64,000 nt of DNA from JAMXLO01 sp963850535 (lineage in GTDB: Bacteria; Pseudomonadota; Alphaproteobacteria; Acetobacterales; Acetobacteraceae). Below are positions 18,806 through 29,495 of the stretch, piece by piece; position 1 is the stretch's first letter, and every line of letters starts with the position of its first letter. The position numbers and the translations under genes were made by a program. Under the pieces are notes generated by a model. The model was not told the DNA's origin and ran no database searches. It saw only the letters and a list, made by a program, of their open reading frames with translations. The stretch is taken from contig CAWKMC010000025.1 of assembly GCA_963850535.1 (NCBI GenBank), forward strand, positions 122,713 to 186,712. Direction: 5' to 3'.

Positions 18806-19613
18806 CTACCTGGTAGTCTCGATGACTAAGGCGCACAGGTCGGTCTCGAATGCGCCTCGGCCAAATCGCTCAGCAATCGCCGCGGCTGTGGCGGCTGTTG
18901 CGGCTTCCAGGCCTGTCGGATCCAGCGCTTCAATCTCGGCGCGCATCGGTGAGCCCTGACAAAAGCCGATGGCCAGTCCCATGGAAGAGGCGACGTGGCC
19001 CTTAAGCGCAACGGTGTCGATGCTGCAGTCAGCGAAGCCGCCGGCCGCGAGGTCCGACCTGATGATGTCCGGGTTCCGATAGCCGCAAGGCGTTCGTTCT
19101 ACGAACCAGGAACTCGTGATCCGGATAACGCTGGGACAGACCGGCCACCATGGCGGTAACGATCGGGTTCGTGGCCGGGCTGTCCCAGACATTGAACAGA
19201 AAGCGGCCACCGGGCCTCAGCACGCGGTTTGCCTCGCGGAACGCGGCGGAACGATCCGGGAAGAACATCACGCCGAACTGGCAGACGACAGCATCGAAGG
19301 ACTGGTCGTTGAATGGCAGTTGCAGCGCGTCCGCCTGGCGGAACCGAACCCGATGCAGTGTCGGCTTGGTAGCCGCGTGATCGAGCATGGGCTGGTTCAG
19401 ATCGGTCGCCACGATAGTGACGTCCGGCAGCGCCGTTGCCACTGCTTCAGTCAGGACGCCGGTCCCCGCTGCGGTCTCCAGCAGAGTGCCCAGCTGCAAG
19501 CCGGTGAGACGGGCGACGAGATCGTCGGCGTACGGTACCATCAATGCCGGGCTTATGTAGCGGTCGTAGAACTGTGGGATCGATCCGCTGAACACGGTAT
19601 CCTGCTGCGCCAT
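18806..19613 (-). CDS. Class I SAM-dependent methyltransferase (frameshifted), about 268 aa
   Basis: The first 170 or so residues (start 19613) hold a Rossmann methyltransferase core: motif I ETAAGTGVLTE at about 46-56, the acidic residue in IVATDLNQPML, and the post-motif PFNDQSFDAVVCQFGVMFF. The remaining residues are in the next frame, with ERTPCGYRNPDIIRSDLAAGGF and a C-terminal helical part ending LCALVIETTR. Dropping one base at about 19103-19109 joins the two. This UbiE-like pattern is common to many small-molecule methyltransferases, and the substrate is unknown. The start ATG 19613 has AGGGA six bases upstream. It follows the GYD-protein gene after 61 bases on the same strand. Confidence 0.82.
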
Positions 19614-19674
19614 TCGTTTTCCCTGAGTGAAGTGACCGCGCCGCCAGCCGCTGACGGCGCAGTACAATGGTTCG

Positions 19675-20007
19675 CTACCGGGCAGGCTTGTAAGAATTCG
19701 CGACAGTTGCGGCTTTCTGCATTGCGGCCACGCCTTCGGCGCCACTCATTAGCACGGTGGTGGTGGCGGATCTTACCGCACCGCCTGCCGCAACGGCGAG
19801 GGCGACAGCGGCCATGCTTTCGGCATTGGGCATCTCGGCGATGATCATCAGGTCGTACTCGCCGAAGCAGTACCAGGCACCGAGACATTTTCCGCCGGCG
19901 GCCTCGCAGAGGGCGCGGCCAACCGTTTCCGCCCGGTTCTGTGGATTCTTCAGTTGCGCAGCCCAGGATTCGGGCGTGTAAGCGGCTTGATACATATAGA
20001 GCGACAT
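19675..20007 (-). CDS. GYD-domain (dimeric ferredoxin-like) small protein, 110 aa
   Basis: A short protein with MYQAAYTPESWAAQLKNPQNR at the start and the FGEYDLMIIAEMPN segment in the middle that defines the GYD family (here GEYD at about 52-55). The family forms alpha/beta ferredoxin-like dimers and has no established reaction. ATG 20007 has AGGAGAGG a few bases upstream and gives the conserved start; upstream codons in frame encode an unconserved stretch. It lies ahead of the methyltransferase gene on the same strand, so the pair may be co-expressed. The other side is divergent to the rimP operon. Confidence 0.82.
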   Translation of the reverse strand: MSLYMYQAAYTPESWAAQLKNPQNRAETVGRALCEAAGGKCLGAWYCFGEYDLMIIAEMPNAESMAAVALAVAAGGAVRSATTTVLMSGAEGVAAMQKAATVANSYKPAR

Positions 20008-20191
20008 CGTTTCCTCTCCTGTTGTGGACGAATGTCGAGACTTTCGTCGCGGGCTTGCTTTGGTTGATGGTCTGGCGCCACCGATCCCGCGGCCGGAGAA
20101 TGCGCGTCGGGGATGCCGAGGGTCAAACATGTCGTGGCGATGCAACGCAGCTAGAAAATAGCGCGGCCGTCAGGGAAGCCGGCCGAGGATC

Positions 20192-20220
20192 TTGCAAACT
20201 GACCGGATACCCTATATCTG
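20192..20220 (+). promoter_or_regulatory. Candidate promoter of the rimP-nusA-rnpM-infB-rbfA operon
   Basis: TTGCAA at 20192-20197 is followed by the AT-rich hexamer TATCTG at 20215-20220 with 17 bases between; TATATC at 20213 with 15-base spacing is the alternative. It lies 64-90 bases upstream of rimP and just before the terminator-like hairpin, so transcripts would carry a leader of about 55 bases. Confidence 0.45.
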
Positions 20221-20252
20221 TTGGCCACAATCAATCTTCCGCAGTGTTACGG

Positions 20253-20285
20253 AGGGTGGCCTTAACCGGCCGCCTTTTTTGTTTT
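20253..20285 (+). terminator. Intrinsic terminator/attenuator hairpin directly ahead of rimP
   Basis: GGTGGCC (20255-20261) pairs with GGCCGCC (20268-20274) around the loop TTAACC, with one G-T wobble. It is followed by TTTTTTGTTTT at 20275-20285. The stem can be extended by pairing the A and G at 20253-20254 with the first Ts. The U tract runs into the TTG start codon of rimP at 20284. There is no plus-strand gene upstream to terminate, so premature termination of the operon's own transcript is the natural reading. Confidence 0.75.
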
Positions 20286-20784
20286 GGATCCATTGGAGTC
20301 GCGCCTGGCCACGATTGTCGCTCCCGCGCTTGAGGCCATGGGATACGAGCTGGTTCGCGTCGCGGTACTTGGGCGCGATCGGCCGACCGTGCAGGTTATG
20401 GCGGACAAGGCGGATGGCAGCCAGATCAGCGTTGCCGACTGTGAGGCTATCAGCCATGCGCTCAGCGCCATGCTGGATGTGGAGGATCCGATCCCCGGCG
20501 CCTGGTCGCTCGAAATCAGCTCGGCGGGCATTGATCGGCCGCTGACCCGGCCCAAGGATTGGAACCGCTTCGCGGGCCACCTCGCACGCGCGGAAACCAT
20601 TGCGCCGATCGAGGGCCGCAAGCGTTTCTCCGGCGTCGTGCTGGGCGCCGACGATACCGCCGCGCGCATGCGGCTCGAGGACGGTAGCGAAATTGCGCTG
20701 CCGCTCACCGGGCTCCGCCGTGCCAAGTTGGTGCTGACAGACGCGTTGATAGAAGCTGCCGCAACCCCAACCCGACCCAACTAG
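20284..20784 (+). CDS. rimP: Ribosome maturation factor RimP
   Basis: A 166-residue protein needed for 30S subunit maturation. The N-terminal domain shows LATIVAPALEAMGYELVRV, the central ISVADCEAISHALSAMLD and EISSAGIDRPLTRPKDW, and the C-terminal SH3-like domain RFSGVVLGADD; all are RimP signatures. The start is TTG at 20284, giving MDPLESRL; TTG 20293 is an alternative, and neither has a good Shine-Dalgarno because the preceding bases are the U tract of a terminator-like hairpin. It heads the operon with nusA 15 bases downstream. Confidence 0.95.
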   Translation: MDPLESRLATIVAPALEAMGYELVRVAVLGRDRPTVQVMADKADGSQISVADCEAISHALSAMLDVEDPIPGAWSLEISSAGIDRPLTRPKDWNRFAGHLARAETIAPIEGRKRFSGVVLGADDTAARMRLEDGSEIALPLTGLRRAKLVLTDALIEAAATPTRPN

Positions 20785-20799
20785 AAACAAGAGGCAATA

Positions 20800-22377
20800 A
20801 TGGACACTGCCATTGCCCGCCCCGAACTGCTCCTCGTTGCCGACGCAGTTGCGCGCGAGAAGAGCATCGACCGTGAGGAAGTCCTGGAAGCGATGGAGCA
20901 GGCCATCCAAAAGGCCGGCCGCGCCAAATACGGGCACGAAAAGGACATCCGCGCCACGATAGATCGCAAGACCGGCGACGTGCGGCTGTCACGCTGGACA
21001 GAAATTGTCGATGCGGTGGAGAACGAGGAGACGCAGATCCCGGTCACGATCGCCAAGAAGTTCAAGCCTGATGCAGCCATTGGGCAATACATCGTCGATC
21101 CGCTGCCGCCGATCGATTTTGGGCGTATTGCCGCGCAGACCGCCAAGCAGGTGATCGTGCAGCGCGTGCGCGAGTACGAGCGCAAGCGCCAATATGAGGA
21201 GTTCAAGGACCGCGTCGGCGAAATCGTCAACGGCGTGGTGAAGCGCACTGAGTACGGCAACCTGATGGTGGAGCTTGGCCGCGCTGAAGCGCTGCTGCGA
21301 CGCGATGAGTTGATCCCGCGCGAAAGCTTTCGCAATGGCGACCGCGTGCGCGCCTATATCTATGATGTGCGCGAAGAGCCGCGCGGGCCGCAGATCTTTT
21401 TGTCGCGCACACACCCTGGCTTCCTCGCCAAGCTGTTCGCGCAGGAGGTGCCGGAAATTTACGACGGCATCATCGAGATCAAGGCGGTGGCGCGCGATCC
21501 GGGTAGCCGCGCGAAGATGGCGGTGATCAGCCGCGATTCGTCGATCGATCCCGTTGGCGCTTGTGTCGGCATGCGTGGTTCACGTGTGCAGGCAGTCGTG
21601 CAGGAACTGCAGGGCGAAAAGATCGACATCATCCCGTGGTCGCCGCAGGCGGCAACCTTCGTGGTCAACGCGCTGGCGCCGGCAGAGGTCACCAAGGTGG
21701 TGATGGACGAGGAAGCCGGGCGGGTCGAAGTGGTCGTGCCGGACGAACAGCTTTCACTGGCGATTGGTCGGCGCGGGCAGAACGTCCGCCTAGCGAGTCA
21801 GTTGACACGTTGGGACATCGACATCCTGACCGAGGCGGAAGAGAGCGAGCGGCGGCAGGAAGAGTTTCGGCGGCGCAGCGGTCTGTTCGTCGAGGCGTTG
21901 GATGTGGACGATGTGATCGCGGGGCTGCTGGTCACTGAGGGCTTCACCTCGGTGGAGGAGCTTGCATTCACGCCGCTCGAGGAAGTGGCAGCGATCGAGG
22001 GTTTCGACGAGAACATCGCCGCCGAATTGATTCGCCGAGGGGAGGCGTTCATCGCCCGGCGAGATAATGAATTGAACGAGAAGCGCGTCGAGCTTGGTGT
22101 AACGGACGATGTCGCGGCGATCGAGGTACTGACGCCAGCGATGCTCGTCGCACTCGGCGAGAAAGATGTGAAGACGCTCGACGATCTGGGGGATCTTGCA
22201 TCAGACGAACTGATCGAGATTGTGGGCGCCGAGAACCTGGACGAAGAGACGGCCAACAATGTGATCATGGCGGCACGCGCCCACTGGTTCGAAGACCCCG
22301 GATCATTGTCCGGGGCAGGCCCCGACTCGGCGTCCGGGGCAGGCGCGGCGGCACCGCAGGAGGCACAACACGGCTGA
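20800..22377 (+). CDS. nusA: Transcription termination/antitermination factor NusA
   Basis: A 525-residue NusA. The N-terminal RNA-polymerase-binding domain covers about 1-125; the S1 domain (GEIVNGVVKRTEYGNLMVEL) about 130-200; KH1 and KH2 about 200-345, with CVGMRGSRVQAVVQEL and IGRRGQNVRLASQL; and two acidic helix-hairpin-helix repeats about 365-500. The C-terminal tail after residue 498 is unusual: it is encoded by a short GC-rich duplicated sequence (22296-22344) giving SLSGAGPDSASGAG. The start ATG 20800 follows AAGAGGCAATA with AGAGG 6-8 bases upstream. NusA regulates pausing, termination and antitermination and couples with ribosome factors encoded in the same operon. Confidence 0.97.
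   Translation: MDTAIARPELLLVADAVAREKSIDREEVLEAMEQAIQKAGRAKYGHEKDIRATIDRKTGDVRLSRWTEIVDAVENEETQIPVTIAKKFKPDAAIGQYIVDPLPPIDFGRIAAQTAKQVIVQRVREYERKRQYEEFKDRVGEIVNGVVKRTEYGNLMVELGRAEALLRRDELIPRESFRNGDRVRAYIYDVREEPRGPQIFLSRTHPGFLAKLFAQEVPEIYDGIIEIKAVARDPGSRAKMAVISRDSSIDPVGACVGMRGSRVQAVVQELQGEKIDIIPWSPQAATFVVNALAPAEVTKVVMDEEAGRVEVVVPDEQLSLAIGRRGQNVRLASQLTRWDIDILTEAEESERRQEEFRRRSGLFVEALDVDDVIAGLLVTEGFTSVEELAFTPLEEVAAIEGFDENIAAELIRRGEAFIARRDNELNEKRVELGVTDDVAAIEVLTPAMLVALGEKDVKTLDDLGDLASDELIEIVGAENLDEETANNVIMAARAHWFEDPGSLSGAGPDSASGAGAAAPQEAQHG
22296..22344 (+). repeat. GC-rich direct repeat inside the 3' end of nusA
   Basis: The 12-base unit TCCGGGGCAGGC occurs at 22309-22320 and again at 22333-22344, 24 bases apart. 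The intervening sequence also contains CCCCGGA/TCCGGGG inverted copies (22296-22315). The repeat keeps the nusA frame and adds a Gly/Ser/Ala-rich tail segment not typical of NusA. Confidence 0.6.
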
Positions 22378-23048
22378 GGCAATCGCGGATACCGCGGAGG
22401 ACGATGTAGCGGAAACCGGCCCCCTTCGCCGGTGCATCGTCACGCGTGAGCGGTTGCCAAAGGAACGGATGATCCGTTTCGTCGTGGGACCCGACAGGGC
22501 GGTGGTGCCTGATCTCACGGCAACACTCCCTGGTCGGGGAATTCTGGTTGAGCGCGAGTGGGGATGTGGTAGAACGCGCGCGCGCCCAGGGAGGATTGGG
22601 GCGAGCCTTCGCCAGGGCCGCACGCGGTCCTGTCCTTGTACCACCCGACCTTCCTGCCGTGCTCGAGACGGCATTGGTGCGGCGGATCAGCGAGCTTTTG
22701 GGTCTCGCACGACGCGCCGGCCAAGCAGTCGCGGGGTTCGATAAGGCGCGGGAGTGGCTGCGGACGGGTCGGGGCACACTGATCCTGCAGGCGTCGGACG
22801 GTAGCGCGGACGAACGCGCCAGGTTTCTGTCTGGTGCCAGGGAGGGGATCAGCGTTTTTGCTCCACTGCCGGCAGCGGTGCTTGGCCGGGTGTTCGGTCG
22901 TGACCATGTGGTGCACGTCGCGATCGCGCCGGGGCGGCTAAACGAGCGGCTGGGCATGGAGGCTGGGCGGCTCGAGGGGTTGCGGCGGAAAGCCGCCGGC
23001 GGCAAGACCGGATACTTGCGAACAGATGCGGACGGGGCCAACGGGTAG
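22370..23048 (+). CDS. rnpM: RnpM/YlxR (DUF448) fused to an L7Ae-like RNA-binding domain (frameshifted; no standard start)
   Basis: The first 75 or so residues form a YlxR domain (LRRCIVTRERLPKERMIRFV, with a strongly basic RNA-binding face), and the C-terminal part is an L7Ae-like domain (ISELLGLARRAGQAVAGFDK). The fusion is typical of alphaproteobacteria; YlxR proteins bind RNase P RNA in Firmicutes. One extra base at about 22544 separates the halves; removing it gives PGRGIWLSASGDVVERA. In the first frame no ATG, GTG or TTG precedes the conserved core. ACG 22370 sits six bases after AGGAGG and overlaps the nusA stop, so it is either a rare ACG start or a miscalled ATG. The predicted length is 225 residues. 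Confidence 0.85.
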
Positions 23049-23051
23049 GTA

Positions 23052-25712
<2,661 letters not shown>

Positions 25713-25716
<4 letters not shown>

Positions 25717-26102
25717 GAAAGCCTGCGACGGGCCCATCACAGCGACAATTGCGCGTGGCGGAGGAAATCCGCCACGTGCTCGCCGGGCTGTTCGAGCGAC
25801 GCGACTTCCGCGATCCGGAGTTGGCCGATGCTGAGGTTACCGTGACCGAAGTGCGGGTCGGACCAGACCTGAAGCACGCCGTTGCCTTTGTTTCGCGCCT
25901 CGGGCGTCCGGACGTGGATGCTCTGCTGCCGGCGCTGCAACGCGCGACGCCGTTCCTGCGTGGGCAGGTTGCGCGCGCGCTGCGACTGAAGTTTGCGCCG
26001 GAGTTGACATTCCAGCCCGACCACGCCTTGGATTATGCCGCGAAGATCGACCGGCTGCTGCACATCCCGGAGGTTGCGAGGGATCTGGAGCAGGACGGCT
26101 AG
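25713..26102 (+). CDS. rbfA: 30S ribosome-binding factor A
   Basis: A 129-residue KH-fold protein that binds the 30S subunit during late maturation of 16S rRNA. It shows QLRVAEEIRHVLAGLFER at the start, VTEVRVGPDLKHAVAFVS in the middle and LRLKFAPELTFQPDHALDYAAKID near the end, all typical of RbfA. The start is TTG at 25713, overlapping the infB TGA stop (TTGA), which points to translational coupling. It is the last gene of the rimP operon; truB, which often follows, is not present, and an efflux operon begins 215 bases downstream. Confidence 0.95.
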
Positions 26103-26317
26103 AGGTTCAGTCCCGAACTTGCTGGACAGCCGCGCCGTCGGAAACGTGTCCCGGCGATGCAGTGCAGTCTTGCCGGCAAACTCACTGGGTGTGAGGCTTT
26201 CGGGCGTCTTCAGGCCCAATTTCTGAAAGCGGCACCGCCGGAGCCGGGACCAGTGCCCACGGGAATCTCGCCGAGGGGGAGCGAGCAGATGGGTATCCGC
26301 AAGCGTATCGTCGGGTA

Positions 26318-28330
26318 ATGGGAGTGACGGTCGCCGCCCCGACACTGAGCAGCCGGCTTCGCGCCGCAACTCCTCTGCTGCTCTATGGGGTCCGCCTATG
26401 GGTTGCTGTCTGTCTGGCGCTGTTCCTGGCGTTCTGGTTGGAGCTCGAGAATCCATCCTGGGCGGGCACGTCGGCCGCTCTCGTTTGCCAACCAGTGCTT
26501 GGTGCATCGCTGCGCAAAGGCTGGTTTCGCCTGATAGGCACCGTCGTCGGTGCCATTGCAGCGGTTGTGCTCAGCGCCTGCTTCCCACAGCACCGTGCCG
26601 GATTCCTACTCGGTCTCGCGCTTTGGGGAGCCGTCTGCGCTCTGGTCGCGACGCTGTTGCGCAACTTCGCCGCGTATGCCGCTGCGTTGGCCGGCTTTAC
26701 CGCTGCGATCATCGTTGGCGACGAGCTTGGCGCAGTTGGCGGCCTGAACGGCGACGCTTTCCGACTTGCCGTCGCACGAACCACTGAGATCAGCATCGGG
26801 ATTGTGTGTGCCGGTGTTGTGCTGGCAACGACGGACCTCGGAGGCGCGCGACAGCGGCTCGCGACGTTGCTTGCCGGACTATCCGCTGAGATCGCCGATG
26901 GCCTGCTGCGCGCAGCGCAGTTGCCAGAAGCGTTGCGGGCGGCGGCGCGAACGCAGCGGCGACGACTGTCACTTCGACTGGCCGGCCTCGGGACGGTGAT
27001 CGATCAGGCAGCTGGCGAAATTTCGAACCTGCCGTTACGCCCCCGCGCGATTCAGGCCGCTGCAGATAGCCTGTTGGATGCGATCGCCGCCTGGCGCTCC
27101 GTCGCGACCCATCTCGAGCTCTCGCCCGCAGCAGCGGCAGAGGTGGAACATCAGCCGATCGATCAGATAACGCCGGCACAGATTGGTGATCCGACGCGCT
27201 GGAGGAGCGATGCCTTGGCGCTACGTGCGGCCCTGCACACAGCAGCACGACGCTTGGTGTTGCTGCCGACCGACTTACCCTCGCTGCGGTTGATCTACGA
27301 TAGCACTGCGGAGGGTTTTCTTGCGCTTCGCCGCACCGCGACAGGCGTGCTGCTGATCGATCATCCGTGGCGGGTGCGCAGGCCGCATCATGCGCCCCTG
27401 AGAGTGCCCGACCTCTTGCCCGCGCTGATCAACGCCACGCGCGCCTTTCTCACGATTGGCGCAGCCTCACTGGTTTGGATTTGGACCGCATGGCCGAGTG
27501 GTGCCACGTTCCTGACGTTCGCAGTTATCGCGATCACAATGTTCACTCCACAGGAGGATGCTGCCTACGCGATGGCAAGGACCTTCACCGCAGGCACGGT
27601 ATTGACCGTCGTTTTCGCGGCGGTCATCGAATTCGCGCTGCTGCCGCAAGTGACGAGCTTCGGGGGCTTCTGCGTTGCACTGGGTCTTGTGCTGGTTCCG
27701 GCTGGGGCACTGGCAGCCCAGCCTTGGCAACAAGGCTTGTTTTTTGCGATGCAGGCAAACTTTATCCCGCTGCTCAGCCCGTCGAACCCAAACGTCTATG
27801 ATCCGCCACGTTACTACAATTCCGCGATGGGGATCCTCGGAGGGATTGCCTTCGCCATGCTTGCCATGCGGCTGCTGCCGCCGATGCCGCCCGCTTGGCG
27901 CGCGCGTCGGCTGTTGGCCCTGACTCTGCGGGACCTCCGTCGTCTTGCGCACGGCAAGCTACCTTCGTCCTCCCAACAATGGGAGAGCAAGGTGTATTCC
28001 CGGCTTTCTGCGGTTCCAGAGTCGGTTGATCTGCTCCAGGCGGGTCGGCTGGCAGCGGCACTCTCGGTCGGCAAGGGAATCATTCGGTTGCGCCGCATCG
28101 CTCGGCGCTTCGGGCTCGACGGGGAGGCGAGGGCAGCCATGGATGCGATCGCGGCGGGCAACAGCGCCGAAGCAATCCAGGCACTCGACCGTTTTGATCG
28201 TGCATTGGCGGCTCTGCCCACAACGCTGCCCGGGGCTGGGCTGCGGCTGCGCGCCAGGGGCACGATCCTGTCCGTTGTCGACGCGCTGACCCAGCATGCC
28301 AGCTATTTCGATGCTAAAGTGCCGGCATGA
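26318..28330 (+). CDS. FUSC-family (AaeB-like) efflux permease, 670 aa
   Basis: A fusaric-acid-resistance/aromatic-acid-efflux type membrane protein. It has the family's duplicated arrangement: a first membrane block at about residues 20-165 (LLLYGVRLWVAVCLALFLAFWLEL), a cytoplasmic helical segment at about 170-360 and a second block at about 370-500 (FLTIGAASLVWIWTAWPSGA), then a C-terminal soluble part. The length (670) agrees with AaeB and its relatives. Substrates of the family are hydroxylated aromatic carboxylates, phenolics and fusaric acid, but this cannot be read here. The next two genes, DUF1656 and HlyD, overlap as in known AaeXAB-type operons. Start ATG 26318 lacks a clear Shine-Dalgarno. 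Confidence 0.87.
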   Translation: MGVTVAAPTLSSRLRAATPLLLYGVRLWVAVCLALFLAFWLELENPSWAGTSAALVCQPVLGASLRKGWFRLIGTVVGAIAAVVLSACFPQHRAGFLLGLALWGAVCALVATLLRNFAAYAAALAGFTAAIIVGDELGAVGGLNGDAFRLAVARTTEISIGIVCAGVVLATTDLGGARQRLATLLAGLSAEIADGLLRAAQLPEALRAAARTQRRRLSLRLAGLGTVIDQAAGEISNLPLRPRAIQAAADSLLDAIAAWRSVATHLELSPAAAAEVEHQPIDQITPAQIGDPTRWRSDALALRAALHTAARRLVLLPTDLPSLRLIYDSTAEGFLALRRTATGVLLIDHPWRVRRPHHAPLRVPDLLPALINATRAFLTIGAASLVWIWTAWPSGATFLTFAVIAITMFTPQEDAAYAMARTFTAGTVLTVVFAAVIEFALLPQVTSFGGFCVALGLVLVPAGALAAQPWQQGLFFAMQANFIPLLSPSNPNVYDPPRYYNSAMGILGGIAFAMLAMRLLPPMPPAWRARRLLALTLRDLRRLAHGKLPSSSQQWESKVYSRLSAVPESVDLLQAGRLAAALSVGKGIIRLRRIARRFGLDGEARAAMDAIAAGNSAEAIQALDRFDRALAALPTTLPGAGLRLRARGTILSVVDALTQHASYFDAKVPA

Positions 28331-28539
28331 GATATGCGGAAATCGATCTGCTGGGCGTTTACGTCGCCCCGATCGCGCTGATGATCGTTGCCGCCTGGCT
28401 GCTGATCCTTCCAATCCGCCGCTACGCGGAGCGTTTCGGGCTGCTGCGCTTCGTCTGGCATCCCGCATTGTTCATGTTCGCCATCTACACGATCCTGCTG
28501 TCCGGGATCGTTCTCTTGGCCGGCAGGATCGCAGGCTGA
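28327..28539 (+). CDS. DUF1656 (AaeX-like) small membrane protein, 70 aa
   Basis: A two-helix membrane protein: hydrophobic segments at about residues 10-28 and 44-66, with the conserved DLLGVYVAP near the start that marks DUF1656/AaeX. It overlaps the FUSC stop by ATGA and the HlyD start by one base, so the three genes are translationally linked. Its own function is not established; it is regularly found between permease and fusion protein of AaeAB-type pumps. Confidence 0.88.
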   Translation: MRYAEIDLLGVYVAPIALMIVAAWLLILPIRRYAERFGLLRFVWHPALFMFAIYTILLSGIVLLAGRIAG

Positions 28540-29495
28540 TGCCCGACGCCAATGCACCCGCAGGAACGCAAGCGCGCGTCCCTCCACGAGATCAACCACC
28601 CAGCGCGGACCTCGCTCCGGTGAGGCGCCTGCACGCGGTACCGGTGCTGATCACGCTGATGGCACTGTTTTTGGCAGGGATCGCCACATGGGCGATGTGG
28701 CAGACCTACATGGAGGCGCCGTGGACGCGGGACGGAACAGTCCGCGCTTACGTTGTCACTATTGCACCGGAGGTTTCGGGCCGAGTCGTGCAATTACCGG
28801 TCGCTGACAATCAGTTTGTCCACAAGGGCGATCTGTTGATAGCCATCGATCCGACCGATTACGCGATTGCCGTCGACCTGGCGCAGGCAGCCGCCGACCA
28901 GGCGAGCGCCAATGCCACGAATGCGCAGCGCGAAGCGGAGCGGCGTGCCAAGCTGAATTTGTTGGAGACTTCGGAGGAGGAGAAGCAGACCTATCAGACC
29001 GCGGCGGTCTCGGCAGCGGCAACGTCGCGCCAGGCGGTTGCAAATCTGGCGCAGGCGCGGGTGAATCTTGAGCGGGCGACGATCCGGTCCCCGGTCAATG
29101 GCTACGTCACCAATTTATGGGTGCAGGTGGGCGACTACGCGACCGCCCGAGATGGCATCATTTCACTCGTCGATGCCGACTCGTATTGGGTGGATGGTTA
29201 CTTTGTGGAGACAGCTCTTGATGAGATCCGGCCCGGAGATCAGGCAACCATCAAACTGATGGGCTATCCGGATCTGCTGAGGGGTCACGTTGGGAGCATT
29301 GCCCGCGGCATCACGGTCGCCAATGCAACGCGCGGTCAGGCGGGCCTGGCAGAGGTCAATCCGATCTTCACTTGGGTGCGGCTCGCGCAGCGCATGCCGG
29401 TGCGAATCCAGATCGACCATGTTCCCGATGGCCTGCGCCTCGTCGCGGGCCAAACGGCCACCGTGCAGATAGAGAAGACTGCAGGCAGCCGCTAA
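28539..29495 (+). CDS. HlyD/AaeA-like membrane-fusion protein, 318 aa
   Basis: A periplasmic adaptor with one N-terminal membrane helix (about 34-55), a biotinyl-lipoyl-like domain split around a helical hairpin (TIAPEVSGRVVQLPVADNQ at about 73; the coiled arm at about 100-170; ATIRSPVNGYV at about 185), and a beta-barrel domain. It matches the AaeA/EmrA type that pairs with FUSC permeases. The frame extends upstream, but ATG 28539 overlapping the DUF1656 stop is chosen. It completes a FUSC-DUF1656-HlyD efflux operon; no outer-membrane channel gene is near, so a shared TolC-type channel must be used. Confidence 0.9.
   Translation: MPDANAPAGTQARVPPRDQPPSADLAPVRRLHAVPVLITLMALFLAGIATWAMWQTYMEAPWTRDGTVRAYVVTIAPEVSGRVVQLPVADNQFVHKGDLLIAIDPTDYAIAVDLAQAAADQASANATNAQREAERRAKLNLLETSEEEKQTYQTAAVSAAATSRQAVANLAQARVNLERATIRSPVNGYVTNLWVQVGDYATARDGIISLVDADSYWVDGYFVETALDEIRPGDQATIKLMGYPDLLRGHVGSIARGITVANATRGQAGLAEVNPIFTWVRLAQRMPVRIQIDHVPDGLRLVAGQTATVQIEKTAGSR

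Noticed and set aside
26103..26317. Possible transposase or IS remnant in the gap after rbfA
   Set aside because: No inverted repeats, target duplication or transposase motif could be seen; kept only as an unexplained stretch.
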